Shown: positions 19,455 to 26,904 of the stretch, in pieces
How the letters are laid out: every line of letters begins with the position of its first letter
How positions within the stretch are numbered: the first letter of the stretch is position 1
NCBI RefSeq assembly: GCF_036488675.1
Contig: NZ_CP133148.1
Span: 124,001-188,000, forward strand
Source: Sinorhizobium chiapasense
Lineage (GTDB): Bacteria; Pseudomonadota; Alphaproteobacteria; Rhizobiales; Rhizobiaceae
Reading direction: 5' to 3'
Length of the DNA stretch: 64,000 nucleotides
The notes under the pieces: generated by a model
What the model was told of the DNA's origin: nothing
Seen by the model: the letters and a program-made list of their open reading frames with translations, nothing else
Databases searched by the model: none
Translations under genes and position numbers: made by a program

Positions 19455-20684
19455 TCAGTTTTCTTCGTTGAGGCTGGCAAGGAAGGCCTGCAGCGCCTGG
19501 ACCTCACTGTCGCTCAGCTTCAGTGGCTCAAGCTCCGAATGTCCGGCCGGCGCCGGAGGCGCCTCGTTGTAGTGACGAACGACTTCGTCAAGCGACCTGA
19601 ATTGTCCGGCATGCATGTAAGGTGGCCTCAGTGCCACGTTGCGGAGTGACGGCGGTTTGTAGGCGCGCACCAGCGCCTCGCCCTCGCTGACCATAAAATT
19701 CAGTTCAGTGCAGTCGGAAGGCTCCGCGTCGCTGTAGCGACCCCGGCAATTGAACGGATCATTCTTCACCTGCAAGGCTCCGAGTGTCCGGCCGGTGTCC
19801 TCGGGTAATCCTTCGACGGCCGGAACGCCCGTGTTGTGAAAGTGATTGTCCGTCAGCAGCGGCCCGTTGTGGCAATTGATGCAGTTTCCCTTTCCGATGA
19901 AGAGGGCCAATCCCGCGATTTCGGTTTCGCTCAGCCCATTATTGGGCGCCGTTCCCGCCTGAAGGCTGCGGGCATAGCGGTCAAAGCGTGTTTCCCGCGG
20001 CTCTACGGTCCGTTCGAAGGCGGCGATGGCCTTGCCGATATTGGCAAATACGCGGTTGACCGCCTCGCGCTCTCCCTCCGTCATCTTCGACCAGGCGGAC
20101 TTGGCCGCCGGGTTACCTTCCGGCGATGCGTGATCCGGCAGGCTTGTGAGCTCGGGCAACGGGCCAAAAAGCTGCTCATAGTCGCGGCGGTAGTGAGTCA
20201 CGACCTGTCGTGCGAGAGCGGTCCGGTCGCTGCCATGCTCGACGGCGCTTTCGAGTGGCCCGAGGGCCTGTGCCCACTGACTGTCCTTGCGGCCGTCCCA
20301 GAAGAGGAACGGCGCATGGGCCGTGCCGCTGATCGGCATGGTCCTCCGGTTCGTCTGTCCGACACCGTGACCGAAGGGCGTATCGTCCTGGAACTGGCGG
20401 TCGGGCAAGTGGCAGGTCGCGCACGCGACCTTGCCGTTTGCGCTCAGACGCCTGTCGTTGAACAGCGCTTCGCCGAGCTCCGCCGCTTTGGGGTCATCCG
20501 CGACCCGGTTGGACGGATCGACGGGCAGGGCGGGTAAGGCATCGAGCGACAGTGAGGCAATCAGGCTTTTCTGCTCCTCGGACCAGTACTGGCTGACGTA
20601 AATCCCACCCTTGTATGAAAAACCGGCCAGCACAACGAGCGCAATGATGCCGGCGGCGGCGTAGAGAATGCCGGACCGTTTCAT
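19455..20684 (-). CDS. Di-haem cytochrome c peroxidase (MauG/CcpA family)
   Basis: This 409-residue protein is anchored by an N-terminal helix (about residues 5-22) with the rest periplasmic. Two haem c motifs are present: CATCH at 88-92 and CINCH at 268-272, the spacing of bacterial di-haem peroxidases. The C-terminal motif PPYMHAGQFRSLDEVVRHYN is also characteristic. It reduces hydrogen peroxide with electrons from cytochrome c, or acts as a MauG-like oxidase. Its start is 9 bp after the stop of the FixH-like gene, forming a two-gene operon. Confidence 0.92.
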   Translation of the reverse strand: MKRSGILYAAAGIIALVVLAGFSYKGGIYVSQYWSEEQKSLIASLSLDALPALPVDPSNRVADDPKAAELGEALFNDRRLSANGKVACATCHLPDRQFQDDTPFGHGVGQTNRRTMPISGTAHAPFLFWDGRKDSQWAQALGPLESAVEHGSDRTALARQVVTHYRRDYEQLFGPLPELTSLPDHASPEGNPAAKSAWSKMTEGEREAVNRVFANIGKAIAAFERTVEPRETRFDRYARSLQAGTAPNNGLSETEIAGLALFIGKGNCINCHNGPLLTDNHFHNTGVPAVEGLPEDTGRTLGALQVKNDPFNCRGRYSDAEPSDCTELNFMVSEGEALVRAYKPPSLRNVALRPPYMHAGQFRSLDEVVRHYNEAPPAPAGHSELEPLKLSDSEVQALQAFLASLNEEN

Positions 20685-20693
20685 GGCCTGGCC

Positions 20694-21146
20694 TCAGAGT
20701 TTCAGATTGAAAGTGGTTTCGTCGCTGCCTGCACCGCTCGTCGCGTGCACGGTCACGGTCCACCAGCCTGGCATGTTGAATTTGATGCCTTCGACGCGAT
20801 AGCGACCCAGACCCAGATCGGCGGTCACGCGCGGCCTGGTCGGCAGACCGTGGCCGTGCTGCGGCATGCCGCCATCGATGGTCAATGCGGCCTTTTCTAC
20901 CGGCTTGCCGTCGCGCGTCTTCAGGGTCACGGTGAAGACGTGCATGACCCCGATCGAGACGGGCTTCGTGTCTGTGTCGAGGCGGGTTTCATAGAGGCCC
21001 GCATCCGAGTAACGGGTGAGTGAAAAGTCGAGGTCTTCAGGAAGCGACGCCGTCATTTTCGCTGCGGTACCGATGCCGACCATTGCGATCAGCGTGAGCG
21101 GTGCGGCCCATAAAAGTCTTGATTTCAGAATCTGACGCCTTGTCAT
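20694..21146 (-). CDS. FixH/YtkA-like membrane-anchored protein
   Basis: This 150-residue protein has an N-terminal signal-anchor (LLWAAPLTLIAMVGIGTA) and a periplasmic beta-rich domain. PEKAALTIDGGMPQHGHGLPT-type features are visible: a GGMPxHGHG His cluster followed by LGLGRYRVEGIKFNMPGWW. This layout is typical of FixH/YtkA-like proteins linked with copper or cytochrome maturation. It lies directly upstream of the cytochrome c peroxidase, so it may help deliver or protect redox cofactors there. That role is inference. Confidence 0.75.
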   Translation of the reverse strand: MTRRQILKSRLLWAAPLTLIAMVGIGTAAKMTASLPEDLDFSLTRYSDAGLYETRLDTDTKPVSIGVMHVFTVTLKTRDGKPVEKAALTIDGGMPQHGHGLPTRPRVTADLGLGRYRVEGIKFNMPGWWTVTVHATSGAGSDETTFNLKL

Positions 21147-21284
21147 GGCAGCTCCATTTCGAACAGGGTTTGGGATGGCCTGCTTTACGGATTGCTCGGC
21201 GGAACGGATTGAACGAAAGGGCTACTGCGCGATTCCTGAATCGGAAATAATTGAAGGTCTGAATCGGCGCGCACCGTTGAAATG

Positions 21285-22073
21285 TCAGACCGGTATTTTC
21301 TCCTCGGCAGCGGTGACATTGATCCGCATTGATGTCGGGACAAGGCCGAGCATCCGGCGGCAGGTGCGGATAAGATGCGCCTGATCGGAAAAATTCGCTG
21401 CGTGGGCCGCCTCGGTCCAGCTTGTCCCGCCGAAGCCAAGCTCCAAAGCCCTGTTGAGCCTCGTCCAAAGGATATAGGGGCGGAAGGCGATGCCTGTTTC
21501 GGCAACGAACAGATGCCTGAAGCGTCCTTCGCTGAGCCCCGCGACGGCAGCAACTTCGGAAAGACGCAAAGGCCCGTCAAGATGGTGCGAAATCCAGTTG
21601 ATGCACTTCAGAATACGGGGATCCGCCTTGTTGCGAGGCGAAGCTGTGCCGGCCAATCTGCTGAGCAACGCCTGCGCATGAGAGGCGAGTTCCTGGTCAC
21701 TGGCGCCCGCCGCCCACGCCGCTTTCAAGTCAGCTGAAACGTCTGCCGCGAGGCTACCGGGAATGCGCGCGATGGAGCCGTTGCTGAATCGCTCGAGCAG
21801 GGCCTCACCGATCGGCGTTTCCGGCTCGAACAGCATGTTGGCAACCTGACGGCCGGGGGCCCGAAATTCATGGGCTAGATCCGGGGCGATCAGCGCACCG
21901 AGATAGGAGTTCCAGGGAGCATCTGGCCGCCCGCGAAATTGGATTGGGCCATCAAAACCGATGCAAAGCTGGATCGCATGATGCCTGTGCAGTTGCGCAG
22001 GGGCCATGGCCTGTCCGATCCACAGGCTCCCGCCACCCCAGAAGATGACCCGTCCAATGCCACTGACTTTCAT
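21285..22073 (-). CDS. AraC-family transcriptional regulator
   Basis: About 262 residues. The N-terminal half is a cupin-like sensor (HRHHAIQLCIGFDGP), the C-terminal half a double helix-turn-helix (LSEVAAVAGLSEGRFRHLF and SWTEAAHAANFSDQAHLIRTCRRMLGLVP). The ATG at 22073 (MKVSGIG) is chosen by analogy; an in-frame ATG at 22157 would add 28 residues and neither has a clear Shine-Dalgarno. It lies 138 bp upstream of the FixH-like and peroxidase pair on the same strand and may control it. Confidence 0.85.
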   Translation of the reverse strand: MKVSGIGRVIFWGGGSLWIGQAMAPAQLHRHHAIQLCIGFDGPIQFRGRPDAPWNSYLGALIAPDLAHEFRAPGRQVANMLFEPETPIGEALLERFSNGSIARIPGSLAADVSADLKAAWAAGASDQELASHAQALLSRLAGTASPRNKADPRILKCINWISHHLDGPLRLSEVAAVAGLSEGRFRHLFVAETGIAFRPYILWTRLNRALELGFGGTSWTEAAHAANFSDQAHLIRTCRRMLGLVPTSMRINVTAAEEKIPV

Positions 22074-22253
22074 CGCGAATATAGCTGTACTGGCCGGTCG
22101 TGATCCGTGCAAGACCGCTTGGACCAGGCCTGCTCGTGGTGTCGGGCCTTGCCACACTCATCGGGGGCGAGGGAGTGCGCGCCTGCAACGGGTCTGAACC
22201 CCTCTTCTGAGGAACACTCGCCGGACCGCTGCCGTCCAAAATCCTGTGACGTC

Positions 22254-22376
22254 TCAATCTTTGGAAAGCTCATCGACTGTGGCCGCGATAGGTGCATTCC
22301 CCAAGGAATCATCCGCATATTTGAAGACAAGTATGCTGATCACCGAGGCGACTATCGCCATTATCACGAGATGCAT
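22254..22376 (-). CDS. 40-residue single-pass membrane peptide
   Basis: MHLVIMAIVASVISILVFKYA plus a polar tail ADDSLGNAPIAATVDELSKD forms one helix followed by a soluble C-terminus. An in-frame stop lies 10 codons upstream, so this ATG or the internal one (codon 6) must be used. No good Shine-Dalgarno is visible. It is followed, on the same strand and 74 bp upstream, by another peptide of similar design. Function unknown. Confidence 0.4.
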   Translation of the reverse strand: MHLVIMAIVASVISILVFKYADDSLGNAPIAATVDELSKD

Positions 22377-22450
22377 GCAGGTTTTCCGGGTTTGGTGTCG
22401 CGCTTAGCAACTCGCCGGAAGGCGTTGTTGTTCCAGCGCGAATGGTCGTC

Positions 22451-22597
22451 TCATTGAGGTGTAACGTAGTTGGTGGGAATTATTGCCGACCTGTTCGGCG
22501 GCACCTCTATCGCTGTCTGATCGACCGCCAGGATGCTCATCACGATAGAGATGAGGACGAGTATAAGCGCCAGAAACGCGATGCCTGCCTTATCCAT
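22451..22597 (-). CDS. 48-residue single-pass membrane peptide
   Basis: An N-terminal helix (MDKAGIAFLALILVLISIVM and SILAV) is followed by a polar tail rich in Pro, Asn and Thr. It lies upstream of the 40-residue peptide on the same strand and shares its helix-then-tail plan. The ribosome-binding site is poor. I do not recognise a family; both could be phantom ORFs in a poorly populated intergenic region. Confidence 0.4.
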   Translation of the reverse strand: MDKAGIAFLALILVLISIVMSILAVDQTAIEVPPNRSAIIPTNYVTPQ

Positions 22598-22856
22598 CGC
22601 CCATCATGGTCGGGCGAATGCGAGCAAAGCGGGGCAGCCATCGTCGAAGACTTCACCGATGTCTGTCATGGTTAATTTTGGTTAAAGCAATCCAAATCAT
22701 CCCGCAGGCAGAGCAACTGGTGGCCGCGTGGGGCCGAGTTGGTTCCCTGCTAGCAGTTTGACCTGGTGGTGCGCCTTAAGTGAGGGGACGAACTCTCAAA
22801 GGCCGCTGCCCGTCCAGCTTCAGCGCAAGCGCATCCAAGTCTACGTCGGAAGGAAA

Positions 22857-22932
22857 TGGTGCCGCTTACGTGACTCGAACACGTGACCCCATCATTACGA
22901 ATGATGTGCTCTACCGACTGAGCTAAAGCGGC
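22857..22932 (-). tRNA. tRNA-Thr (anticodon CGT)
   Basis: The complete 76-base cloverleaf reads on the minus strand: acceptor GCCGCTT/AAGCGGC, D-arm GCTC/GAGC, anticodon arm CATCA-TTCGTAA-TGATG, T-arm ACGTG-TTCGAGT-CACGT and encoded CCA. Anticodon CGT decodes ACG threonine codons. Its 3' end faces the AraC/peroxidase/kdp block. Confidence 0.96.
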
Positions 22933-23008
22933 CTTCGATGGTCCCGCGGAGAACCGCGGAACGAAGTGTGAGGCGCTGATAAACGCAAAGCGGCAAGATT
23001 TCAAGCCA

Positions 23009-24019
23009 TCAGTTTCGAGAACTTGAAAATTCCTTGGAGGCCTGAACATCGCGATAGGCGCCGAGCCCGAGCCTCTTTCTCGCCGCGGCGTATTCCCGTT
23101 CCAGCCGGTCGACGAGTTGCGTCACTGGGGCGATCTCGCGGATGGCACCGATGCCTTGGCCGCAACCCCAGATATCCTTCCAGGCTTTCGCCCCTTCCGC
23201 GGCGCTGCCGAAATCCATCTTGGAAGGGTCCGCCTCCGGTAGCCTGTCCGGATCCATGCCGGCGGCGGTGATCGAGGGCTTGAGGTAGTTGCCGTGAATG
23301 CCGGTGAAATAGTTCGAATAGACGATGTCGGCGGCGCTGCTGTCGACGATCATCTGCTTGTAGGCGTCGCTGGCGCGCGCCTCTTCGGTGGCGATGAAGG
23401 GGGAACCGATATAGGCCATGTCCGCGCCCATCGCCTCTGCCGCGAGGATGGCGCCGCCGGTGGCGATCGCGCCCGAAAGCAGAAGCGGCCCGTCGAACCA
23501 CGCCCGGATTTCCTGGACAAGCGCGAACGGCGAGAGCGTTCCAGCGTGGCCGCCGGCCCCGGCGGCAACCGCGATCAGGCCGTCCGCGCCCTTGCGGATC
23601 GCGGAATTGGCGTGCCGATTGTTGATGACGTCGTGAAGCACGATGCCGCCGTAGGAGTGGATGGCGGCATTCACTTCCGGGACGGCGCCGAGCGACGATA
23701 TGACGATCGGCACCTTGTATTTGATGCAGAGCATCAGGTCCTGCTCGAGCCTGGCGTTCGACTTGTGGACGATCTGGTTGACCGCGAACGGCGCCGCAGG
23801 CCGGTCGGGATGCCTGGCATCGTGGTCTGCGAGCGTTTCGGTGATTTCCGCAAGCCATTCATCCAGTTGCGATTGGGGACGCGCATTGAGGGCGGGAAAG
23901 GAGCCGATGACGCCGGCTTTGCACTGCGCGATCGTCAGCCGGGGGTGCGAGACGATGAAGAGCGGCGCGCCGACCACCGGCAGTCTCGTTGTTCCGGAAA
24001 GGATTGGCGGCAAGGACAT
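23009..24019 (-). CDS. Nitronate monooxygenase family flavoprotein (NPD)
   Basis: This 336-residue TIM-barrel FMN enzyme is of the 2-nitropropane dioxygenase type. The phosphate-binding stretch GAGGHAGTLSPFALV and LSGAIATGGAILAAEAMGA are diagnostic. The ATG at 24019 (MSLPPIL) has GGAG 7 bases upstream; an in-frame ATG at 24037 would overlap the operator zone. A long palindrome lies 20 bp upstream and is repeated in front of the beta-oxidation operon at 56.3 kb, so the physiological role may lie in lipid or acyl-CoA metabolism rather than nitroalkane detoxification. FabK-like enoyl reductases belong to the same fold but carry different motifs. Confidence 0.9.
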   Translation of the reverse strand: MSLPPILSGTTRLPVVGAPLFIVSHPRLTIAQCKAGVIGSFPALNARPQSQLDEWLAEITETLADHDARHPDRPAAPFAVNQIVHKSNARLEQDLMLCIKYKVPIVISSLGAVPEVNAAIHSYGGIVLHDVINNRHANSAIRKGADGLIAVAAGAGGHAGTLSPFALVQEIRAWFDGPLLLSGAIATGGAILAAEAMGADMAYIGSPFIATEEARASDAYKQMIVDSSAADIVYSNYFTGIHGNYLKPSITAAGMDPDRLPEADPSKMDFGSAAEGAKAWKDIWGCGQGIGAIREIAPVTQLVDRLEREYAAARKRLGLGAYRDVQASKEFSSSRN

Positions 24020-24038
24020 CAGGTTTCTCCATCCCATA

Positions 24039-24070
24039 TTGTTTTGACGTTTGCGTAAACGTCAAAACAA
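24039..24070. promoter_or_regulatory. Palindromic operator upstream of the nitronate monooxygenase
   Basis: A 32-bp palindrome with two perfect 14-bp arms (TTGTTTTGACGTTT and AAACGTCAAAACAA) around the centre GCGT. It starts 20 bp before the gene. The central 26 bp are identical to the palindrome at 56313-56342. The sequence resembles the motif assigned to MerR-family LiuR regulators of fatty-acid and branched-chain amino acid degradation; that attribution is from memory. Confidence 0.8.
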
Positions 24071-24111
24071 ATAGCAGCAACCAATGGACTTGCAAAGAGA
24101 CGCTTTCTATG

Positions 24112-24314
24112 GAGCAACTCCAGGAAAAGTGTGTAACGGTTTTCCGTCCGGAATTGCACAATTTCAAACGGTTAGATCATTTCACTGGCTCAAAGAAACA
24201 ACGAAATGATGTAGCGCCGCGCGTCTCAGGCGCACAAAAGGTCGCTGTAGCACTTTGGGTTTCTGCATGTTTTGTCCTTAAATCCACTCCGACTTAAGCA
24301 CACATGCAGTAGGC
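24112..24314. repeat. Composite short repeat (modules A and C)
   Basis: Module A (GAGCAACTCCAGGAAAAGTG, CGGTTTTCCGTCCGGAATTG) is followed by GCGCCGCGCGTCTCAGGCGC and module C, an imperfect palindrome with TGCATGTTTTGTCCTTAAAT and ACATGCAGTAGGC. It lies in the 597-bp gap before the next gene. Confidence 0.8.
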
Positions 24315-24494
24315 ATCGATCGGCACCCGCCTCGCTTTTCCTGTGGAAGTCCCGGTGGTTTTGCGCCCGGACTTGCGAATTCCGAAAGCAACGGTTACCC
24401 AATCGTTAATAAAAACCAACGGCGTGGATCGGGAAGGGGACTGTTCTCTCCTGAAAGGATGGAAACACCCGCCCGGCCGCGGCGCGGCCCTGCA

Positions 24495-24594
24495 GCACCG
24501 CGCGTCTTGCCGGGCGCGCAAACGTCGCTGTAGTGCTTTGAATTGCTGCATGTTTCTTTAAATCATTACGATCTAAGGAAACATGCAGCAGGCT
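24495..24594. repeat. Short repeat, module C
   Basis: GCGCGTCTTGCCGGGCGCGC hairpin, GTCGCTGTAGTGCTTTGAAT and the palindrome TGCATGTTTCTTTAAAT / ATCTAAGGAAACATGCAGCA. It ends 22 bp before the next start codon and could carry that gene's promoter. Confidence 0.75.
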
Positions 24595-24616
24595 TCGTTA
24601 CACAGAAGGACTTGAT

Positions 24617-25771
24617 GTGAGCGGACTCGAAACTGCGATCAGAAATGCACTGGAACGTTCGGACAGGACCAATGCGGAAATCCGTGCACGCATCTATCAG
24701 TCGGCCCGTCAGGCGCTCGAAAACGGACTGAAGAAGCAGCAAATCGAAGACCCCGATGTGATTACGAAGCAGCGCCACCGGCTCGAAGCGGTCATTCACG
24801 CGATCGAGACGGAAGAACGCGCGGCCCTGCGGGCGCGTTCCGCTGCAGCACCGGTCATCGCCCACGGCGGAGCAGGCGAGCGGCCGGCGCAAAGCCCGGC
24901 GGCCGCGGAACTTTCCGTTTCGCCCCGGCGCGAGCCGACTGCCGGTGGACAAAGCCGCGCGGGACAGGGCGAGAGCGACCTTGGTGCCCTGCGCGCCGAA
25001 CGTGAGGACTCGTTGGCCTCGGGGCGGACTATCGCCTCACCGCAATCCGCCGCTGCGGGCGGCAAGGCCGCGTCAGCTGCGCCGGACGTCGGCGCCGCGG
25101 ACAAGCGGCCGCGCAAGCGCCGGCGCGGGCGCCTGCTCTCCTTTGCCATGGTCGTGGCAACGCTCGCGGCGGCGGCCGGCGCCGCAGTGTGGTGGATCCA
25201 GACAAATGACCTGCTGAAGTCTCCGGCCGATACCAGCGTCGCCAATCCGCCTGCCACGGTGGAATCGGAAGATTTCGACGGCGCGGCAGGTCTTCAGAAT
25301 CTCGGCGCACAGGAGGGCTTCTCGGGCGAGTGGATCGAGGTTTTCACGCCGGCGGAGGTCGCGGCGATCAAGCCGGGCGCGCGCTCCACCGTCGAGCCTT
25401 TGAACGACGAAGGCGGCGAGCGAGTGCGCGTGACCTCGGCAGTCGCCGGCAAGGATGGGGATCTCGTCTTCGAAATTCCCGCCGATATACTGGCGCAGCT
25501 CTCCGGCAAATCATCGACATTGGCGCTCACCGTCCAGGCGATGCCCGGCAAGACCGCGGAATTCTCCGTCGAATGCGACTTCTCCTCGCTCGGTGCCTGT
25601 GGCCGCCACCGGTTCACCGTGCATGACGAGCGGCTGGACATGCTTTTCAAGATCTCGTTCGATCGGAGTGTCGCGCCAAGCGATCCCGGCAGGCTCGTGC
25701 TCAACAGCGACGTCAGCGGGGCAGGCAACAGCCTGAATATTTTTGCGATTCGCGTGTTGCCGGGGCAGTAG
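24617..25771 (+). CDS. Hypothetical single-pass membrane protein
   Basis: The 384-residue protein has an N-terminal helical cytoplasmic part (residues 1-75, MSGLETAIRNALERSD...), a low-complexity Ala/Pro/Arg linker (75-165), a strongly basic RPRKRRRGR patch, one helix at 172-194 and a periplasmic C-terminus of about 190 residues containing SVECDFSSLGACGRHRF. The start is GTG with AGAAGGA upstream. The C-terminal half looks like a compact beta-rich domain; I do not recognise the family. It lies between nitronate monooxygenase and ppk2 and is transcribed alone. Confidence 0.8.
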   Translation: MSGLETAIRNALERSDRTNAEIRARIYQSARQALENGLKKQQIEDPDVITKQRHRLEAVIHAIETEERAALRARSAAAPVIAHGGAGERPAQSPAAAELSVSPRREPTAGGQSRAGQGESDLGALRAEREDSLASGRTIASPQSAAAGGKAASAAPDVGAADKRPRKRRRGRLLSFAMVVATLAAAAGAAVWWIQTNDLLKSPADTSVANPPATVESEDFDGAAGLQNLGAQEGFSGEWIEVFTPAEVAAIKPGARSTVEPLNDEGGERVRVTSAVAGKDGDLVFEIPADILAQLSGKSSTLALTVQAMPGKTAEFSVECDFSSLGACGRHRFTVHDERLDMLFKISFDRSVAPSDPGRLVLNSDVSGAGNSLNIFAIRVLPGQ

Positions 25772-25822
25772 GGCGGTGAGGCGCCCTATGTCGCAAATGT
25801 GCATCTGACAGACGTGCGGCAC

Positions 25823-25862
25823 CCTTCGTGCGTTCACTTGAACGCACGTTCCGATCTTCAGA
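25823..25862. repeat. Fragment of short repeat module B
   Basis: CGTGCGTTCACTTGAACGCACG, the terminal palindrome of module B seen at 62.8 kb, sits between the convergent stops of the hypothetical membrane gene and ppk2. Confidence 0.5.
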
Positions 25863-26765
25863 TCATTTCAGAAATCCCGGCCCGGAGCCGACGATCTTGT
25901 CATCGACCTCGCCGATGGCCGCCTTGTCCTTGCCGTCATAGTCCAGATTCTTGAGCATGTGGCGGATCAGATTGATCCGGGCGCGACGCTTGTCGTTGCC
26001 GCGGATGACGGTCCAGGGGGCATGGTCGGTATGCGTTTCCTTCAGCATCCGATCACGCTTCTCGGTGTAGTCGTCCCATTTGTTCAGCGCAGCGATATCC
26101 ATCGGCGACAGCTTCCAGACCTTCAAGGGATCATGCCGGCGATCATGGAAACGCTTCAACTGCATCTCCCGACCGATGTTGAGCCAGAATTTGAAGAGCT
26201 GAATGTCCTCGTGAACGATCATTTTCTCGAAGCGAGGGGCCTGCTTCAGAAAATGCTCGTACTGCTCGGGTGTGCAGAAACCCATGACCGGCTCCACACC
26301 GGCGCGGTTGTACCAGGAGCGATCGAAGAGCACGAATTCCCCCGCCGTCGGAAAGGTCGCCACGTAGCGCTGGAAATACCACTGACCGCGCTCGGTCTCG
26401 GTGGGTTTGGTGAGCGCGACGACGCGGGCGGAACGAGGGTTCATATAGGCCATTGTCGCGTGGATGGCGCCGCCCTTGCCGGCCGCGTCGCGACCTTCGA
26501 AAAGTGCCATCACCCGCTTGCCGGTCGCCTGCATCCAGAACTGGACCTTGACGAGTTCGACCTGCAGTTTCGTCAGCGTTTCTTCGTACGCGTCTTCTTC
26601 CAGCTTCTTCTTGTAGGGATAATCATCGGACGAGAAGGCGTCGTCATCGATCCACTTCGGCAACACCGGATCATCGACGTCGAAGACGCGGGACTTGCCG
26701 CCGATCCGCAATTGGACCGCCCGGCTCTCCTGTTTGGCCTCGGCCGCCGCTGGTTCTGCTGCCAT
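25863..26765 (-). CDS. ppk2: Polyphosphate kinase 2 (PPK2)
   Basis: This 300-residue enzyme transfers phosphate between polyphosphate and nucleotides. It has the Walker [12 protein letters not shown], the Walker B FDRSWYNR and the lid-module arginines around [12 protein letters not shown] 26765 has GGGAGG 7 bases upstream and gives the normal one-domain length; the longer frame to 26846 lacks support. It is divergent from phoR, so polyphosphate turnover and phosphate sensing share one intergenic region of 139 bp. Confidence 0.93.
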   Translation of the reverse strand: MAAEPAAAEAKQESRAVQLRIGGKSRVFDVDDPVLPKWIDDDAFSSDDYPYKKKLEEDAYEETLTKLQVELVKVQFWMQATGKRVMALFEGRDAAGKGGAIHATMAYMNPRSARVVALTKPTETERGQWYFQRYVATFPTAGEFVLFDRSWYNRAGVEPVMGFCTPEQYEHFLKQAPRFEKMIVHEDIQLFKFWLNIGREMQLKRFHDRRHDPLKVWKLSPMDIAALNKWDDYTEKRDRMLKETHTDHAPWTVIRGNDKRRARINLIRHMLKNLDYDGKDKAAIGEVDDKIVGSGPGFLK

Positions 26766-26904
26766 TTGTCTGCCTCCCGCTGATGCTCGATTTCCCGGAA
26801 GGAGGCCATAATTGCATTGCGGATTCAAGCAGGTCGTGAAAATCATGTCATGAAGCAGCGCTATCCCTCTGCTTTCGCCGCATCGTGATCAGGGGGAACT
26901 GCAA

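Noticed and set aside
22107..22457. 116-codon plus-strand ORF near the AraC gene
   Set aside because: It has an unusual, Cys/His/Arg-rich composition with no start signal; the tiny minus-strand membrane frames explain the hydrophobic periodicity better.
22604..22669. 21-codon minus-strand frame (MTDIGEVFDDGCPALLAFARP) before the 48-residue peptide
   Set aside because: Too short and without a ribosome-binding site; a leader peptide is possible but not supported.
22857..22932. tRNA-Thr as attachment site of an integrated element
   Set aside because: No integrase and no second copy of the tRNA 3' end were found in the window; kept only as a weak idea.
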